From: Moesziomyces globuligerus
Lineage: Eukaryota > Basidiomycota > Ustilaginomycetes > Ustilaginales > Ustilaginaceae
Direction of reading: 5' to 3'
DNA: 64,000 bases
NCBI GenBank assembly: GCA_030849465.1
Contig: JARVLF010000006.1
Location: 1 to 64,000 of the forward strand
Below the pieces are notes generated by a model that was given only the letters and a program-made list of their open reading frames with translations, did no database searches and was not told the origin of the DNA. Positions 1 to 8,936 of the stretch are shown here, one piece after another. Position 1 is the stretch's first letter; every line of letters starts with the position of its first letter. The position numbers and the translations under genes were made by a program.

Positions 1-1330
1 ACTGTTCACGACCACCCATCCGCCGGCCACCCGGGCCCTAAACTCCACGGCCCACTTGGCCAGCCGGCAGTTCTGGTGGCCATTCCATAAACCAGTACTG
101 CGAACAATACGCTCGCGCCTGTTGCGGCCTGCCGGCGAGCTAAGCCCCCCCGACACAAGCCACACGGGTACCTATTGCCGTCGCACCCGCCCGACCGACC
201 CGGGCCACGAATATCTATGGAACCCACGTGACCAGACCCTGCCACCGTCAAAGGCCGACGGTTTTTCCACCTAGGTACGCACCCATTTTGGTTGTTCGTC
301 CGACCGACTGACTAAGTTTGTGGTCTTCAGCTGACCCGCCCGCACAGACCGACGGCGCGGCCGACACTGGCTTTCCAGCGGCACCGCTACGTCTCGCCGA
401 CGTAATTCGGCCTCCCCGACAACATCACGTCGAATCGCGGCACCACGTTCGTCCGCTTCGTTGTGGACTGAGCCCCTCACCGCATCTTATCACGTGTGCG
501 GTCTGTCCTTCTTGTCGGCTTACCAACCCCAGAACCTAACGGTCAGACGGAGCGTGCGAACCAAACGTTGGGAAATCTTTCCTGCGTGTCTATACGGCCT
601 ACGACCACAGCGACTGGGCTTTTCCCTCCTCCCGACTGCCCAGCTCGCCCTCGAACCAACAAGGCCGTCCCCCCAACAACCACTACAGTCGCCCCCGAAC
701 GCAGCGTGCTTGTCGTTCGCCCCCTCGCGTAGCATCCGTCGCTAAGCCCGTCAACGTCGCCCGCCAACACCGCCGGCTCGACCCGTCTCGCCATCTGCCA
801 GCGCGCGATTAAGGAAAGGCGAAAACGGCCAAGCCCGGTCCCCCACAGAGGCGTTCAAACCGTCGCAGGAGCGACGGCTCGTTCCGCCGGGGGGACCTGG
901 TACTCCCTACGAACCAAGCTCCTACGCCCCGACCGACCTAGCCGTAAACTCTCCAACCCGCTGGCGGGCCCGTTCAAAGTGGAGGAAACGGTCGGGAGTC
1001 GCGCCTTACCCCGCCTCAAACTTCCGCCGTCCGTTGGAAGGTAACATCCAGTGTTCCACGCCCAAATGTTAGAACCGTACCCCGACGGGGCCCGAGAGTC
1101 ATCCGAACCCCCCCAGTCGCGCTCGCTGGAAGACGACTATGCCGACAACGAGGTAGAGGCAATCACCGACTCGCGACGGCGCGCCGGCCGCCTCCCAATA
1201 CCTAGTCAAGTGGTCGGTGGTACCCAGCCAGCTGGACGCTAGCCAGTGAACGTGAACAACGCCGCCGGACCTGGTCGCGGAATTTCCAAACCACCGACGG
1301 AACCCCGTCCAAGCCGTCGACCAGCAACCG
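1..1330 (+). pseudogene. Ty3/gypsy integrase with chromodomain, multiply frameshifted
   Basis: Followed by eye across all three + frames. The start has the zinc-finger motif HDHPSAGHPG (from about 7), then ASRQFWWP. The catalytic core has VTDLPPSK near 230, DRLTKFVVFS near 303, LPDNITSNRGTTFV near 413 and NGQTERANQTL near 538, followed by YDHSDW and LPTAQLAL near 600-650. The C-terminal part has RPSRKLSNPLAGPFKV near 930-980 and HPVFHAQMLEPY near 1050. The chromodomain tail has EVEAITDSRRR then YLVKWS near 1150-1215 and DLVAEF near 1268. The frame changes every few tens of bases, mostly through single extra bases. The DRG aspartate of the core reads as N here. No functional protein can come from the sequence as given, but residue conservation is high enough that an intact copy may exist (see findings). 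Confidence 0.85.
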
Positions 1331-3739
1331 TCGGCAACTAAGAATCCTGCGCCGCGACCGCTCCTCCAGCCCACTCACGCCGAGACCAGACCCCGAACAG
1401 AGGTGTCCTGGCCCCACCGCCACCGCGGTCGCCCCAAACCTCAGACGGTCGCACGCACACAAGAGTCGGACGGGGCACAAACAATTCATTTCGGACCCGT
1501 CGGCTACTCCGACCGGTCGGTGGGGAGCGCGTCGCTCCACGCGCGCCAGGTTGGCCATCGTCCCGTCTCCAGGTTCGGGAGGAAGGCCAACACCGAACCA
1601 GGGGAGCGACGGTAAGGCGCCCCCGCCCGCCGGGACGCGTCGCGCGCTCGGGAAGTAGACCGAAACGCGACGTCGCGCAGTGGTCTCCGCACCAGTCCCG
1701 TCGCGGCCGCCGACAGCGCACCCGAACATCACCTGGGCCCTCTCAACGGTGTGTGTTGAGCGAGGCCAGGTCCGTCGGGCGGGCTCAGCCCGCTGGCCCT
1801 CCGCGCGTCTGGGCGCGCGTGCGACGGCGCTCCTGACGCCGCCTTCGGCCGAAACGGTTCGGCTGGGAGCGGGCGCGGCTGCGGGCACGCTCGCGCGCCT
1901 CAGCATGCTGCCTCGCTGGCGGCCTCTCGACGTCCCGTACGGAGCCCCTCCTCAGCCAGAGGACGCTCCCTACCCGACCGTTTTGGGGGCCGACAGCTTT
2001 GATGTTGGGTTTGGGGCCCGGGCGGCGCCCGACCCCGTTCGCACCGCCAGTCGGCGAGACAGCGACGCGTAACCCCGCATCCCGCAGCGGCCCCCGTCGC
2101 ACCAGGTCATTTTGGGCATCTGAGCCCGGGCGGCAAAAAGGGAAAACAAGGCAAAAGGGTTAGCGCCACCGCCAACGAGACCGAAACCGACAAATCGACC
2201 AAAGTCACTTACCCGTCAGGTCGACCGTCGCACGGTACGCCGTGCCCGACGGTGCAGCGCCGGCAGCGCGGCTTTGCCAGGCACGCGGACGCTCTCCTCG
2301 CCCGCCTTGACGCAGGCGAAACAATCGCCCCACGTCCCCCTCCCTCAGCCCCGGCAGCTCCTCGCCCACGACGTCGGGCGCGACATGCTCTCTCCGGAGC
2401 AGCCTTCCGCCCAAAGGGCGGCCGGCGCCACGTGGGGAGGCCAGCCGCGGCCTGACGCAGCGGGAACGGCGGGCGCATGCGGCGGGAGGGACCTCGGGCT
2501 GGGCGGCGGGCGGAGCGGCGGCAGGCGGGGTGCTGGGCCGACGCAAACGGCGTCACATCGCGACGTCGCCATCGGCCTCGTCGTCATCGTCGTCTATCAA
2601 AAAAAAACCGGCACAACGAGGACAGTAAAGAACCCGACCGAACCAGACAAGTCCCGACCGCCTCACCAACCACGGTGACGGGCACCGGAGAAGCGCGCGC
2701 GCTCAGCCGACGCGGACAAACGAGCGCCGGCCGACGCAGAGGAGGGGGCGGCCCCGCGACGCAGGCAGACGGACGCGCGGACTGCACGCCCTCCTCCAGG
2801 GCAAGCGGCGCGTCCCGCTGGTAGGGCCGCGACGCGCGCGGCCTAGCGGCGCGTCGCGGGCGCGAGGGGCCCGTCGAGGCCGCGACGGGCGAGGGCAACC
2901 CAGTCGGCCAAGCGGGCAGGGTCGGGGCCCCAAGCTACAGACAAAGGAGGAAAGGCAAAGCGAGGGGTCAGCGACGTCCCGGCAGACACTAACGACAGCA
3001 CGACTTACCCGAGATGGTGCAGTTGATGCCCGCCGGGGAAGGGGAAAGGGGAGGGCGAGCCCGCCGGGGCCGTCGCCGCCGTCGTACCTTGTCCCCCGCG
3101 CACCATTGCACCACACCACCAAAAGCCCGACCGTCAGCCCGACCAACGCCCGACGGAGCACCACGACGCAAAAATTACTCACCGTCACCACCGCGACATC
3201 GCCGTCGCGGTCTGTCCCGTCGGCGCGCTGAGAGCGCGCCGGGCGGAGCGGGAGGGTAAAGGCCCGACGCGAAAGGGTATCGAGGGGAGGGGGGGAGGCG
3301 ACATGGTGAAAGTTGGGGAGACGAGAGCCGGGGTGGACAGTACTCGCGGTCGTATTATATCCTTTCCCCGAAGGGGGGTGGCGCGACGGGTGGGTGGGCA
3401 CAAAGCCGTGCGGCAGGACGTGTGAGCCGCGCGCGCTGGCACAAAGCTCTCATTGGTGCGCTTGCGGTATCTCGCACGCGAACAAGGTTGAGATGATGGG
3501 AGCGCGGTGCGCAATAACGGGTGCGCGCAGAAAGCTCCGCCGACATGAAGCCGGCGGCTCGCGGAGATTAGCTCGGTGACACGCGGACGATCAACGGCGT
3601 GGACACGGCGTCTGCCGCCGCAAGGCGCGACCGTCCGAGCTGCGACCGACCGACCCCCGGCCGCCACCAAATGTGGGCCGCGACGCCCGACAACAAGCGC
3701 TGCCGGGCCGTCGTCGCTCGCAGGTACAAGCGACTCGGG
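1331..3739. other. Long non-coding 3' region of the retroelement
   Basis: About 2.4 kb between the end of the chromodomain and the polypurine tract. It is very GC-rich with runs of CG-rich low complexity. Open frames on both strands are arginine/proline-rich and match nothing I recognise, and I see no second integrase, protease or reverse transcriptase motif. It is not clear whether this is a genuine 3' untranslated region, a nested insertion, or sequence inflated by the same insertion errors seen in the integrase. Confidence 0.5.
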
Positions 3740-3753
3740 CGGGGGGGGGGTAA
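3740..3753 (+). promoter_or_regulatory. Polypurine tract of the retroelement
   Basis: A run of at least ten G followed by TAA lies immediately upstream of the LTR start TGTCAGG. This is the expected place and composition for the plus-strand primer of reverse transcription, and it fixes the element's orientation as +. Confidence 0.7.
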
Positions 3754-4078
3754 TGTCAGGACCCCCCCAACTTCCGCCCGGCCCGCAGTACAACGGTCCG
3801 CTGCCCTCCCCGGCCGAGAGCGTAACGCTCCTGGGCGGCGTGAACAGGCGCAACCGACAGACGTCTTTCTCGCGCTCGCCCGACGGGGTTTGTCTACGGA
3901 ACCTCCCAGTCGCAGGTATTACGCTGTCGCACTATAGCATTAGCAGTGCCGTGCCCCGACCACCGCGACGCACCGTCGCGCAGCCTACTGACTCCGTCAC
4001 TCATACCTCCTCTCCTCCCCGGCCGACCCCGACCGACCGTAGCCGCCCTGCGGTACCCAGACCCTACGGTTCCTAACA
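3754..4078 (+). repeat. 3' LTR of the Ty3/gypsy element
   Basis: A 325-bp segment starts TGTCAGG and ends CCTAACA, near-perfect inverted termini with the TG..CA ends usual for LTRs. It lies directly after the polypurine tract and directly before CTACCTAACCCTAAC. Only one copy is in the window, so LTR identity and age cannot be estimated. Confidence 0.75.
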
Positions 4079-4404
4079 CTACCTAACCCTAACAAGAACC
4101 CTAGGAGCTGGCTTACCTCCATGACCCCTTGACCTACCGTCCTGAAACTTTGCATACAAGCCTTCGTTGTCAGCATTATAAGCAACTGTCATTAAGACAT
4201 CTGGCAAGATCCAAGTCACTTTTTGAAGATCCCCGTTTTGCCACCCGGCCAAATTTCTTCGGCTCATATTCCTCCGCAACCTACTGATAAACTTGAGTGG
4301 GGTTCAGCAAGGAATATGCTCAAATGGGACCTAAAGAAACCTATAAACATCATAAAAAGAGGTGGTCAACATCCTCAACCCCAAGGGGCGCACCTTGTAA
4401 CCCT

Positions 4405-4510
4405 AGTGGGGGTAAGCAAGCTTATTGCTCTAAAAGACCCATAGAACAAGTTTACTTAAGACCCCAAGACATGTTTGTACCCCACCCCCAAGGGGCGCAC
4501 CTTGTAACCC
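4405..4510 (+). repeat. 106-bp subtelomeric repeat, copy 1
   Basis: Starts AGTGGGGGTAAGCAAGC and ends GGGGCGCACCTTGTAACCC. It matches 4745-4850 with only a few substitutions and no length change. A partial third copy of the last 27 bases or so lies at 4378-4404. Confidence 0.85.
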
Positions 4511-4544
4511 TACCCTAACCCCCCTAACCTAACCCTAACCCTAG
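4498..4544 (+). repeat. Interstitial telomeric repeat tract
   Basis: Degenerate CCCTAA repeats, with perfect units at 4521-4542. The orientation is that expected for a left chromosome end. It separates the first copy of the 106-bp repeat from the first copy of the 67-bp repeat. Confidence 0.85.
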
Positions 4545-4611
4545 CTGCTCTACAACTTCTATTAGTACAGATTTGAGGCAATTTTGAAAGGCCAAAAATA
4601 ACCACATGTAA
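4545..4611 (+). repeat. 67-bp subtelomeric repeat, copy 1
   Basis: Starts CTGCTCTACAACTTC and ends ACCACATGTAA. It directly follows a telomeric tract on its left. Confidence 0.85.
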
Positions 4612-4744
4612 GATATATCCAATGGAGAGTGTATGCAAAGTTTCAGAGCATTTGAATCACCACAGGTCCCTTAGCCTGGACTTGGCCAGGTCATACCGGT
4701 GAAACTTCAAAGTGCCGTAGCTCCGCAACCAGCTGATCAACTTG

Positions 4745-4850
4745 AGTGGGGGTAAGCAAGCTTATTGCTCTAAAGGACCCATAGAACAAGTTTACTTAAG
4801 ACCCCAAGACATGTTTGTTCCCCAACCCCAAGGGGCGCACCTTGTAACCC
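4745..4850 (+). repeat. 106-bp subtelomeric repeat, copy 2
   Basis: Second copy of the 4405-4510 unit. It runs directly into TAACCCTAACCC, as copy 1 runs into TACCCTAACC, so both copies abut telomeric sequence on their right. Confidence 0.85.
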
Positions 4851-4896
4851 TAACCCTACCCTGCAAACGTACACAAACCTCCACTGAAGTACCCTC

Positions 4897-4916
4897 AACT
4901 TCAGCTTGCTGAAGTT
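4897..4916. repeat. Short perfect palindrome, copy 1
   Basis: A 9-bp inverted repeat (AACTTCAGC / GCTGAAGTT) with a 2-bp centre. The same palindrome recurs at 5092-5111. Confidence 0.8.
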
Positions 4917-5091
4917 CAACTTCCGCTGTGAACCTACCTCAACGTACGTTCAGAGTACCCTTCAACCTCGGTCAACCTCAACCTGGGTCAGCCATTGAAC
5001 CTGGAAATAGGCTAGGTTGGTTGGAAAAGGTACCTTGCAAACATCCATCAACCTCCGCTGAGGTACCCCCAACCTCCGCTGAAGTACCCCG

Positions 5092-5111
5092 AACTTCAGC
5101 TTGCTGAAGTT
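5092..5111. repeat. Short perfect palindrome, copy 2
   Basis: Second copy of the 20-bp palindrome at 4897-4916, again next to GTACCC-containing units. Confidence 0.8.
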
Positions 5112-5405
5112 TGACCTCCGCTGGGAACCTACCTTAAAGTACCTTTGGGGTACCCCTGAACCTCTGCTCAGCAAACTTTGACCCCCTGTATCTCCGCAAC
5201 GCATCCAGATATCAACCTTGCCCATGCGTGTACCAACTCCCTAGAGGTTCTTCTATGTGTTCCTGACCCCAGAATGGGCACCACGCAAACGCTCATATTT
5301 TTTTTTCTTCCCCGAGAGAATCCTGGGTGTCAACTTTGACGGCCCGTATCACGGCCCCCAGATTAAACTTTAATCGTAACTCAAGTGCATTCTGCAGCTC
5401 TCAAC

Positions 5406-5472
5406 CTGCTCTACAACTTCTATTAGTACAGATTTGAGGCAATTTTGAAAGGCCAAAAATAACCACATGTAA
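5406..5472 (+). repeat. 67-bp subtelomeric repeat, copy 2
   Basis: Apparently identical to 4545-4611. Here the telomeric motif (CCCTAAG) is on the right side, so the same module is joined to telomeric sequence at opposite ends in its two copies. Confidence 0.85.
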
Positions 5473-5559
5473 CCCTAAGTCCGTGACATGTTGGCTGACG
5501 GACAGAGGGAAGTGGGTGATGTGATGGGCATTGACGGGTGCACATCTCTGCTACTTGCC

Positions 5560-6164
5560 CTTGACGGTCTCCCTTTTGTAGCTGACCATCTCTCTGACTG
5601 TAGCTGACCGTCTCTCTGACTGTAGCGGACTGTCTCTCTGACTGTAGTGGACCGTCTCCATTTTTGAAGCAGACCGTCTTTATTTCTGAAGTGGACTGTC
5701 TGATTTTTGAAGCAGACCGTCTTTATTTCTGAAGTGGACCGTCTTGATTTTTGAAGCGGACTGTCTTCCTGTGAAATTCAATGCGTCAGATTTTTGAATT
5801 GGACCGTCTTCCATGAGGGCAGACCAGGGACCGCTGGATGCCGAGCGCGTCCAAAAGTTGGAAACCCACCGTCAAAAGGATCTGGAACCCTAAGTAGTGG
5901 ACCGTCTCTCTGACTGTGGTGGACCGTCTCCCTTTTTGAAGCGGACTGTCTCTCTGACTGTAGTGGACCATCTCCATTTTTGAAGCAGACCGTCTTTATT
6001 TCTGAAGTGGACCGTCTTGATTTTTGAAGCAGACTGTCTTCCTGTGAAATTCAACGCGTCAGATTTTTGAATTGGACCGTCTTCTATGAGGGCAGACCAG
6101 GGAGCGCTGGATGCCAAGCGCGTCCAAAAGTTGGAAACCCACCGTCAAAAGGATCTTGAACCCT
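5560..6164. repeat. Compound minisatellite, two large copies
   Basis: Built from units of about 20-25 bp with the core GACCGTCT, alternating between a CTCTGACTGTAG type and a TTTTTGAAGC type. The whole array is duplicated. The first copy (about 5580-5894) and second copy (about 5896-6164) both finish with a shared non-tandem segment of about 100 bp containing GCGCGTCCAAAAGTTGG. The first is followed by the telomere-like motif GAACCCTAAG, the second by GAACCCTG. No coding content is visible. Confidence 0.8.
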
Positions 6165-6611
6165 GTTCTTGAAGTGCTGGCGCAGTTGGGCTCATAACCT
6201 GTTGCGCTTCCAACGTGCGCATGTGAGGAAAGTAGAAAGGATGAGATTCCCGGGGCATTAATCCCAGCCTAGTTGCCGGTTTATATACAGCTTGCATTAG
6301 GTGGGTAACAAAATTTTCACCCAAATGCATATCCGCAACAGTCCCCCGCGTATTTAGAAATTGCACCAGACGCGTCTCTGTCTCTCCTTGCAATCACACA
6401 TCGATCAGCGAGCCACACTCCAAGCTAGACAACATCACGTTGAGGCACCCGCGTTCATGTCAACAATCCTGCAGGTACATGCAAGCGCATCCTTTGGCCC
6501 ATTGACTCTGTATGAGGCAAGACGGCACGTTCTCATCGAGCGAATATGTGTGATGTGGACATCCTGCTATCGAATAAACGAGCATGTGTAAATTGTACGC
6601 AAAAGGTTGGT
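6165..6611. other. Intergenic, boundary of subtelomere and unique DNA
   Basis: Repeats stop here and single-copy sequence begins. It contains the 3' flank of the fatty alcohol oxidase gene. I see no gene or structured element. Confidence 0.6.
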
Positions 6612-8936
6612 CTACAGACGGGCTTGGTGCTCTCCGCCTTCGGAGTGAAGCTTGAGGGGCTCGACGGCGCCAATGTCACGGGCGACGTTGCGCGCAACGC
6701 CACGTGCCGTGGCCATGGTGGTGATCATAGGGTTGACACCGCTGGACTCGGGCATGGCGGATGCATCCGCCACCCAGAGGTTCTTGGCGCCCCAGACGCG
6801 ACCCTCGGGGTCGAGAGCCGAGATCTTGGGGCTTGCGCCCATTCGGCAGGAGGCCATCTGGTGGGCGGATCCAATGGAGCAGATGTAGGGCTTGGCGCCC
6901 GTCTTGATGATGTTCTGCTGCCATGCCTTGTAAGCAGGATCGTTGAGATCGCGGGGCACCGTCTGCACTGGCGTCCAGGTAGCAGGCACCTGGGTGGTCT
7001 CAGTGTAGATGCTGTCGGCCGTTGGGATAGCAGGGGCGGGGGCACCCGCGGAAGCAGAGGCAGGCTGGATCGAGCCCAAAGAACTAGCCTCGAATGCAGG
7101 CACGCCCGTCTGCACGGTCGAGATCGCCTCGGCACCCGCCATGAGATGTGCGTCCGCGCCACGGAGGATTCCCTGTAGGAGCGAGCGCTGGTCGAAGGGC
7201 GAAATGGTGTATTCGACGCGCGCCTTTCCTTGGTCGTCCAGGACGATACGGCCGCTGTCTCGGTCTCGGCAGATGATGACCATGGTATAGCTGTGACTGT
7301 ATCGGAGCATACGAGCCTTGTGGTCCTTTGCGCTGGAAAAGTTGCTGAAAGCGGCGTGGACGGAGGGGGAAGAGGCAATCACCTCGATCTTGCAGCCCCA
7401 GCCGTCCTTGTCGACCATCTCGGCAGAGTTGTCGACCATGGTAAGCAATCCACCCTCCCACGGCTTGATTGGGAAGTTGTAGAAGCCCGTGACGACGGTC
7501 GCTGGATGCAGGCGAAGGGTCTGCCCGATCATCTTGTTGCTCTTGAGCTCGGGGGATCGCAGGAGGAGTGCAGGCGTCTGCAAGGAGCCGGACGACACGA
7601 CCACACCCTTGGCGGCCAGGATCTTGACCTTGCGTCCGTCAACAGTAGCGAGCGCACCGACAGCACGCTTGTTCTTGTCGAAGAGGATCCTCTCGACGTA
7701 GCAGTTGGTCATGAAGGCGGCGCCCGCCTCGGCAGCATCGCGCAGCCAAGTCACAACGCCTCCCTGCTTGTGGCCAGAGATGCACCCGAGCTGGCACTTT
7801 CCACAGTAGTGCGTGTGACCACCGCTGTTCTGCGGGACGGGCTCGACGGGGTGTCCGGCACGCTGTGCGCCAAGAGCAAGGAGCGAGTTGCCAATGTTGT
7901 GGCGAATGGGGGCGACGGCGACACCCATTCGGGTGCAGACGGCGTTGAGGTCCGAGGTGAAGTAGGGGCTATTGTAGTATGGCACGCCGAACTTTTCGGC
8001 CCACGTCCTGCGCACAAAGTGACGAGGTTTGAGCGAGGCGGACCAGTTGATGGAAGAGCCGCCACCGAAGGTGGAGCCAGCAAGAATGTTGATGGAGCCA
8101 TCCTCGGACGGCATGATTCCCTCGCCTTCATAGAGGAGGCCGTAACTCTGGTCCTCTCGGCCGACGACCTTGTCAGGGTGGAGGTAGATGCCCTTGTCGA
8201 CGATCAAAGTGCGAACGCCACGTTGGGCGAGATAGCTGCCCGCCACTCCGCCTCCCGAGCCGGAGCCGATGACAAGCACCTCTGTGTCGACGACGATCTC
8301 GGAGCCTGAAGGCTGAGCGGCGATCTTGTCGTTCTCGAACTTATAGTCGTACACAGGAGTAGCGGGAGAGGACTCGCCTTCCTGGGTAGGGCGGGTCCAA
8401 TCTTCGGGCCGGCCGTCGGGATATCCAATGGCCTCCCAAGCGGGTTGGTGATTGCGGTAGTAGACGAGAAGGGTGATGCCCTTGAGACCGGCCGAAGCCT
8501 TTCGTAGCAGGGTGAGGCGAGAAGTAAACCAGCCAAAGATGATCTTCTCGCGGGTTTGGCGGTCGAGCTGGGCGAAGGGCCCGACGTAGCCGGAAAGAGC
8601 CAGGCAGCCCGGACGAGTTGAGAGGAGGGTGAGGAAGAGGTTGATGTCGCCGGCGACCTTGGAGGAGAGGGACGCCTTGACTTGCTGAGCTGCGCAGTCG
8701 AGCAGGCGAGGGGAAGACTTGAAACCTTCCTTTGCGAAGCGGGGAGCGAGTTCGCGTTGACGATCAGAGACATCGGCAGGGAGGTGCGAGAGCACATCGG
8801 CAGCTTCGACGCCGTCCAGCTCCGGGACGATGGCATCGGCAAAGGCAAGGAAAGCCTCTCTCTGTGCGGCGTTCCAGTACTCCTCGGCCTTCATGACCTG
8901 AAGCATCGGTATGGTGCCTGTCGTTGAGACTGACAT
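6612..8936 (-). CDS. Long-chain fatty alcohol oxidase (GMC family)
   Basis: A 774-residue single-exon protein. It oxidises long-chain alcohols to aldehydes with O2, part of microsomal or peroxisomal alkane and fatty alcohol degradation. The FAD-binding glycine motif GSGSGGG is at residues 224-230, after a roughly 215-residue N-terminal region typical of FAO rather than short GMC oxidases. The C-terminal GMC block has GSAHQMASCRMG and SGVNPM, carrying the His and Asn expected at the active site. The last three residues are ARL, a plausible PTS1 peroxisomal signal. The length matches FAO proteins of other fungi. It is the gene nearest the telomere. The start ATG precedes a conserved-looking N-terminus and no intron is needed. 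Confidence 0.9.
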   Translation of the reverse strand: MSVSTTGTIPMLQVMKAEEYWNAAQREAFLAFADAIVPELDGVEAADVLSHLPADVSDRQRELAPRFAKEGFKSSPRLLDCAAQQVKASLSSKVAGDINLFLTLLSTRPGCLALSGYVGPFAQLDRQTREKIIFGWFTSRLTLLRKASAGLKGITLLVYYRNHQPAWEAIGYPDGRPEDWTRPTQEGESSPATPVYDYKFENDKIAAQPSGSEIVVDTEVLVIGSGSGGGVAGSYLAQRGVRTLIVDKGIYLHPDKVVGREDQSYGLLYEGEGIMPSEDGSINILAGSTFGGGSSINWSASLKPRHFVRRTWAEKFGVPYYNSPYFTSDLNAVCTRMGVAVAPIRHNIGNSLLALGAQRAGHPVEPVPQNSGGHTHYCGKCQLGCISGHKQGGVVTWLRDAAEAGAAFMTNCYVERILFDKNKRAVGALATVDGRKVKILAAKGVVVSSGSLQTPALLLRSPELKSNKMIGQTLRLHPATVVTGFYNFPIKPWEGGLLTMVDNSAEMVDKDGWGCKIEVIASSPSVHAAFSNFSSAKDHKARMLRYSHSYTMVIICRDRDSGRIVLDDQGKARVEYTISPFDQRSLLQGILRGADAHLMAGAEAISTVQTGVPAFEASSLGSIQPASASAGAPAPAIPTADSIYTETTQVPATWTPVQTVPRDLNDPAYKAWQQNIIKTGAKPYICSIGSAHQMASCRMGASPKISALDPEGRVWGAKNLWVADASAMPESSGVNPMITTMATARGVARNVARDIGAVEPLKLHSEGGEHQARL

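Larger units (their letters stand above)
1..4078 (+). mobile_element. Ty3/gypsy chromovirus retrotransposon, 3' part
   Basis: The 3' portion of an LTR retrotransposon, with its 5' LTR, gag and reverse transcriptase off the left edge. In order on the + strand it shows an integrase from the zinc finger to the chromodomain (1 to about 1330), about 2.4 kb of non-coding 3' region, a purine-rich tract ending at 3753, and a 325-bp LTR bounded by TGTCAGG and CCTAACA. The order integrase, chromodomain, PPT, LTR is that of Ty3/gypsy chromoviruses. The element ends directly against telomere-like repeats, so it has inserted in, or been captured with, subtelomeric DNA. No uninterrupted reading frame remains. 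Target-site duplication cannot be tested because the 5' end is absent. Confidence 0.85.
4079..5500. repeat. Subtelomeric mosaic with interstitial telomeric motifs
   Basis: Gene-free, less GC-rich DNA made of duplicated modules. CCCTAA-type motifs occur at about 4083-4105, 4498-4544, 4843-4860 and 5470-5478, always in the same orientation and at module edges. Between 4860 and 5230 there is an imperfect tandem array of short units built on AACCTCCGCTGAAGTACC. I see no credible gene on either strand. Confidence 0.75.

Noticed and set aside
1202..1906. 234-codon minus-strand ORF in the retroelement
   Set aside because: It overlaps the chromodomain end of the + strand integrase, is Arg/Pro/Ala-rich, and has no homology.
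1..4078. Repeat-induced point mutation as the cause of retroelement decay
   Set aside because: RIP would leave AT-rich, C-to-T biased sequence. The region stays very GC-rich and its changes look like single-base insertions.
4405..6164. CRISPR array
   Set aside because: Repeats are of different sizes with no regular unique spacers, and the genome is eukaryotic; the structure is a subtelomeric mosaic.
7230..8309. 359-codon ORF on the + strand inside the fatty alcohol oxidase
   Set aside because: It lies antisense to a gene with strong family motifs. High GC at third codon positions commonly leaves the antisense frame open, and the peptide has no recognisable domain.
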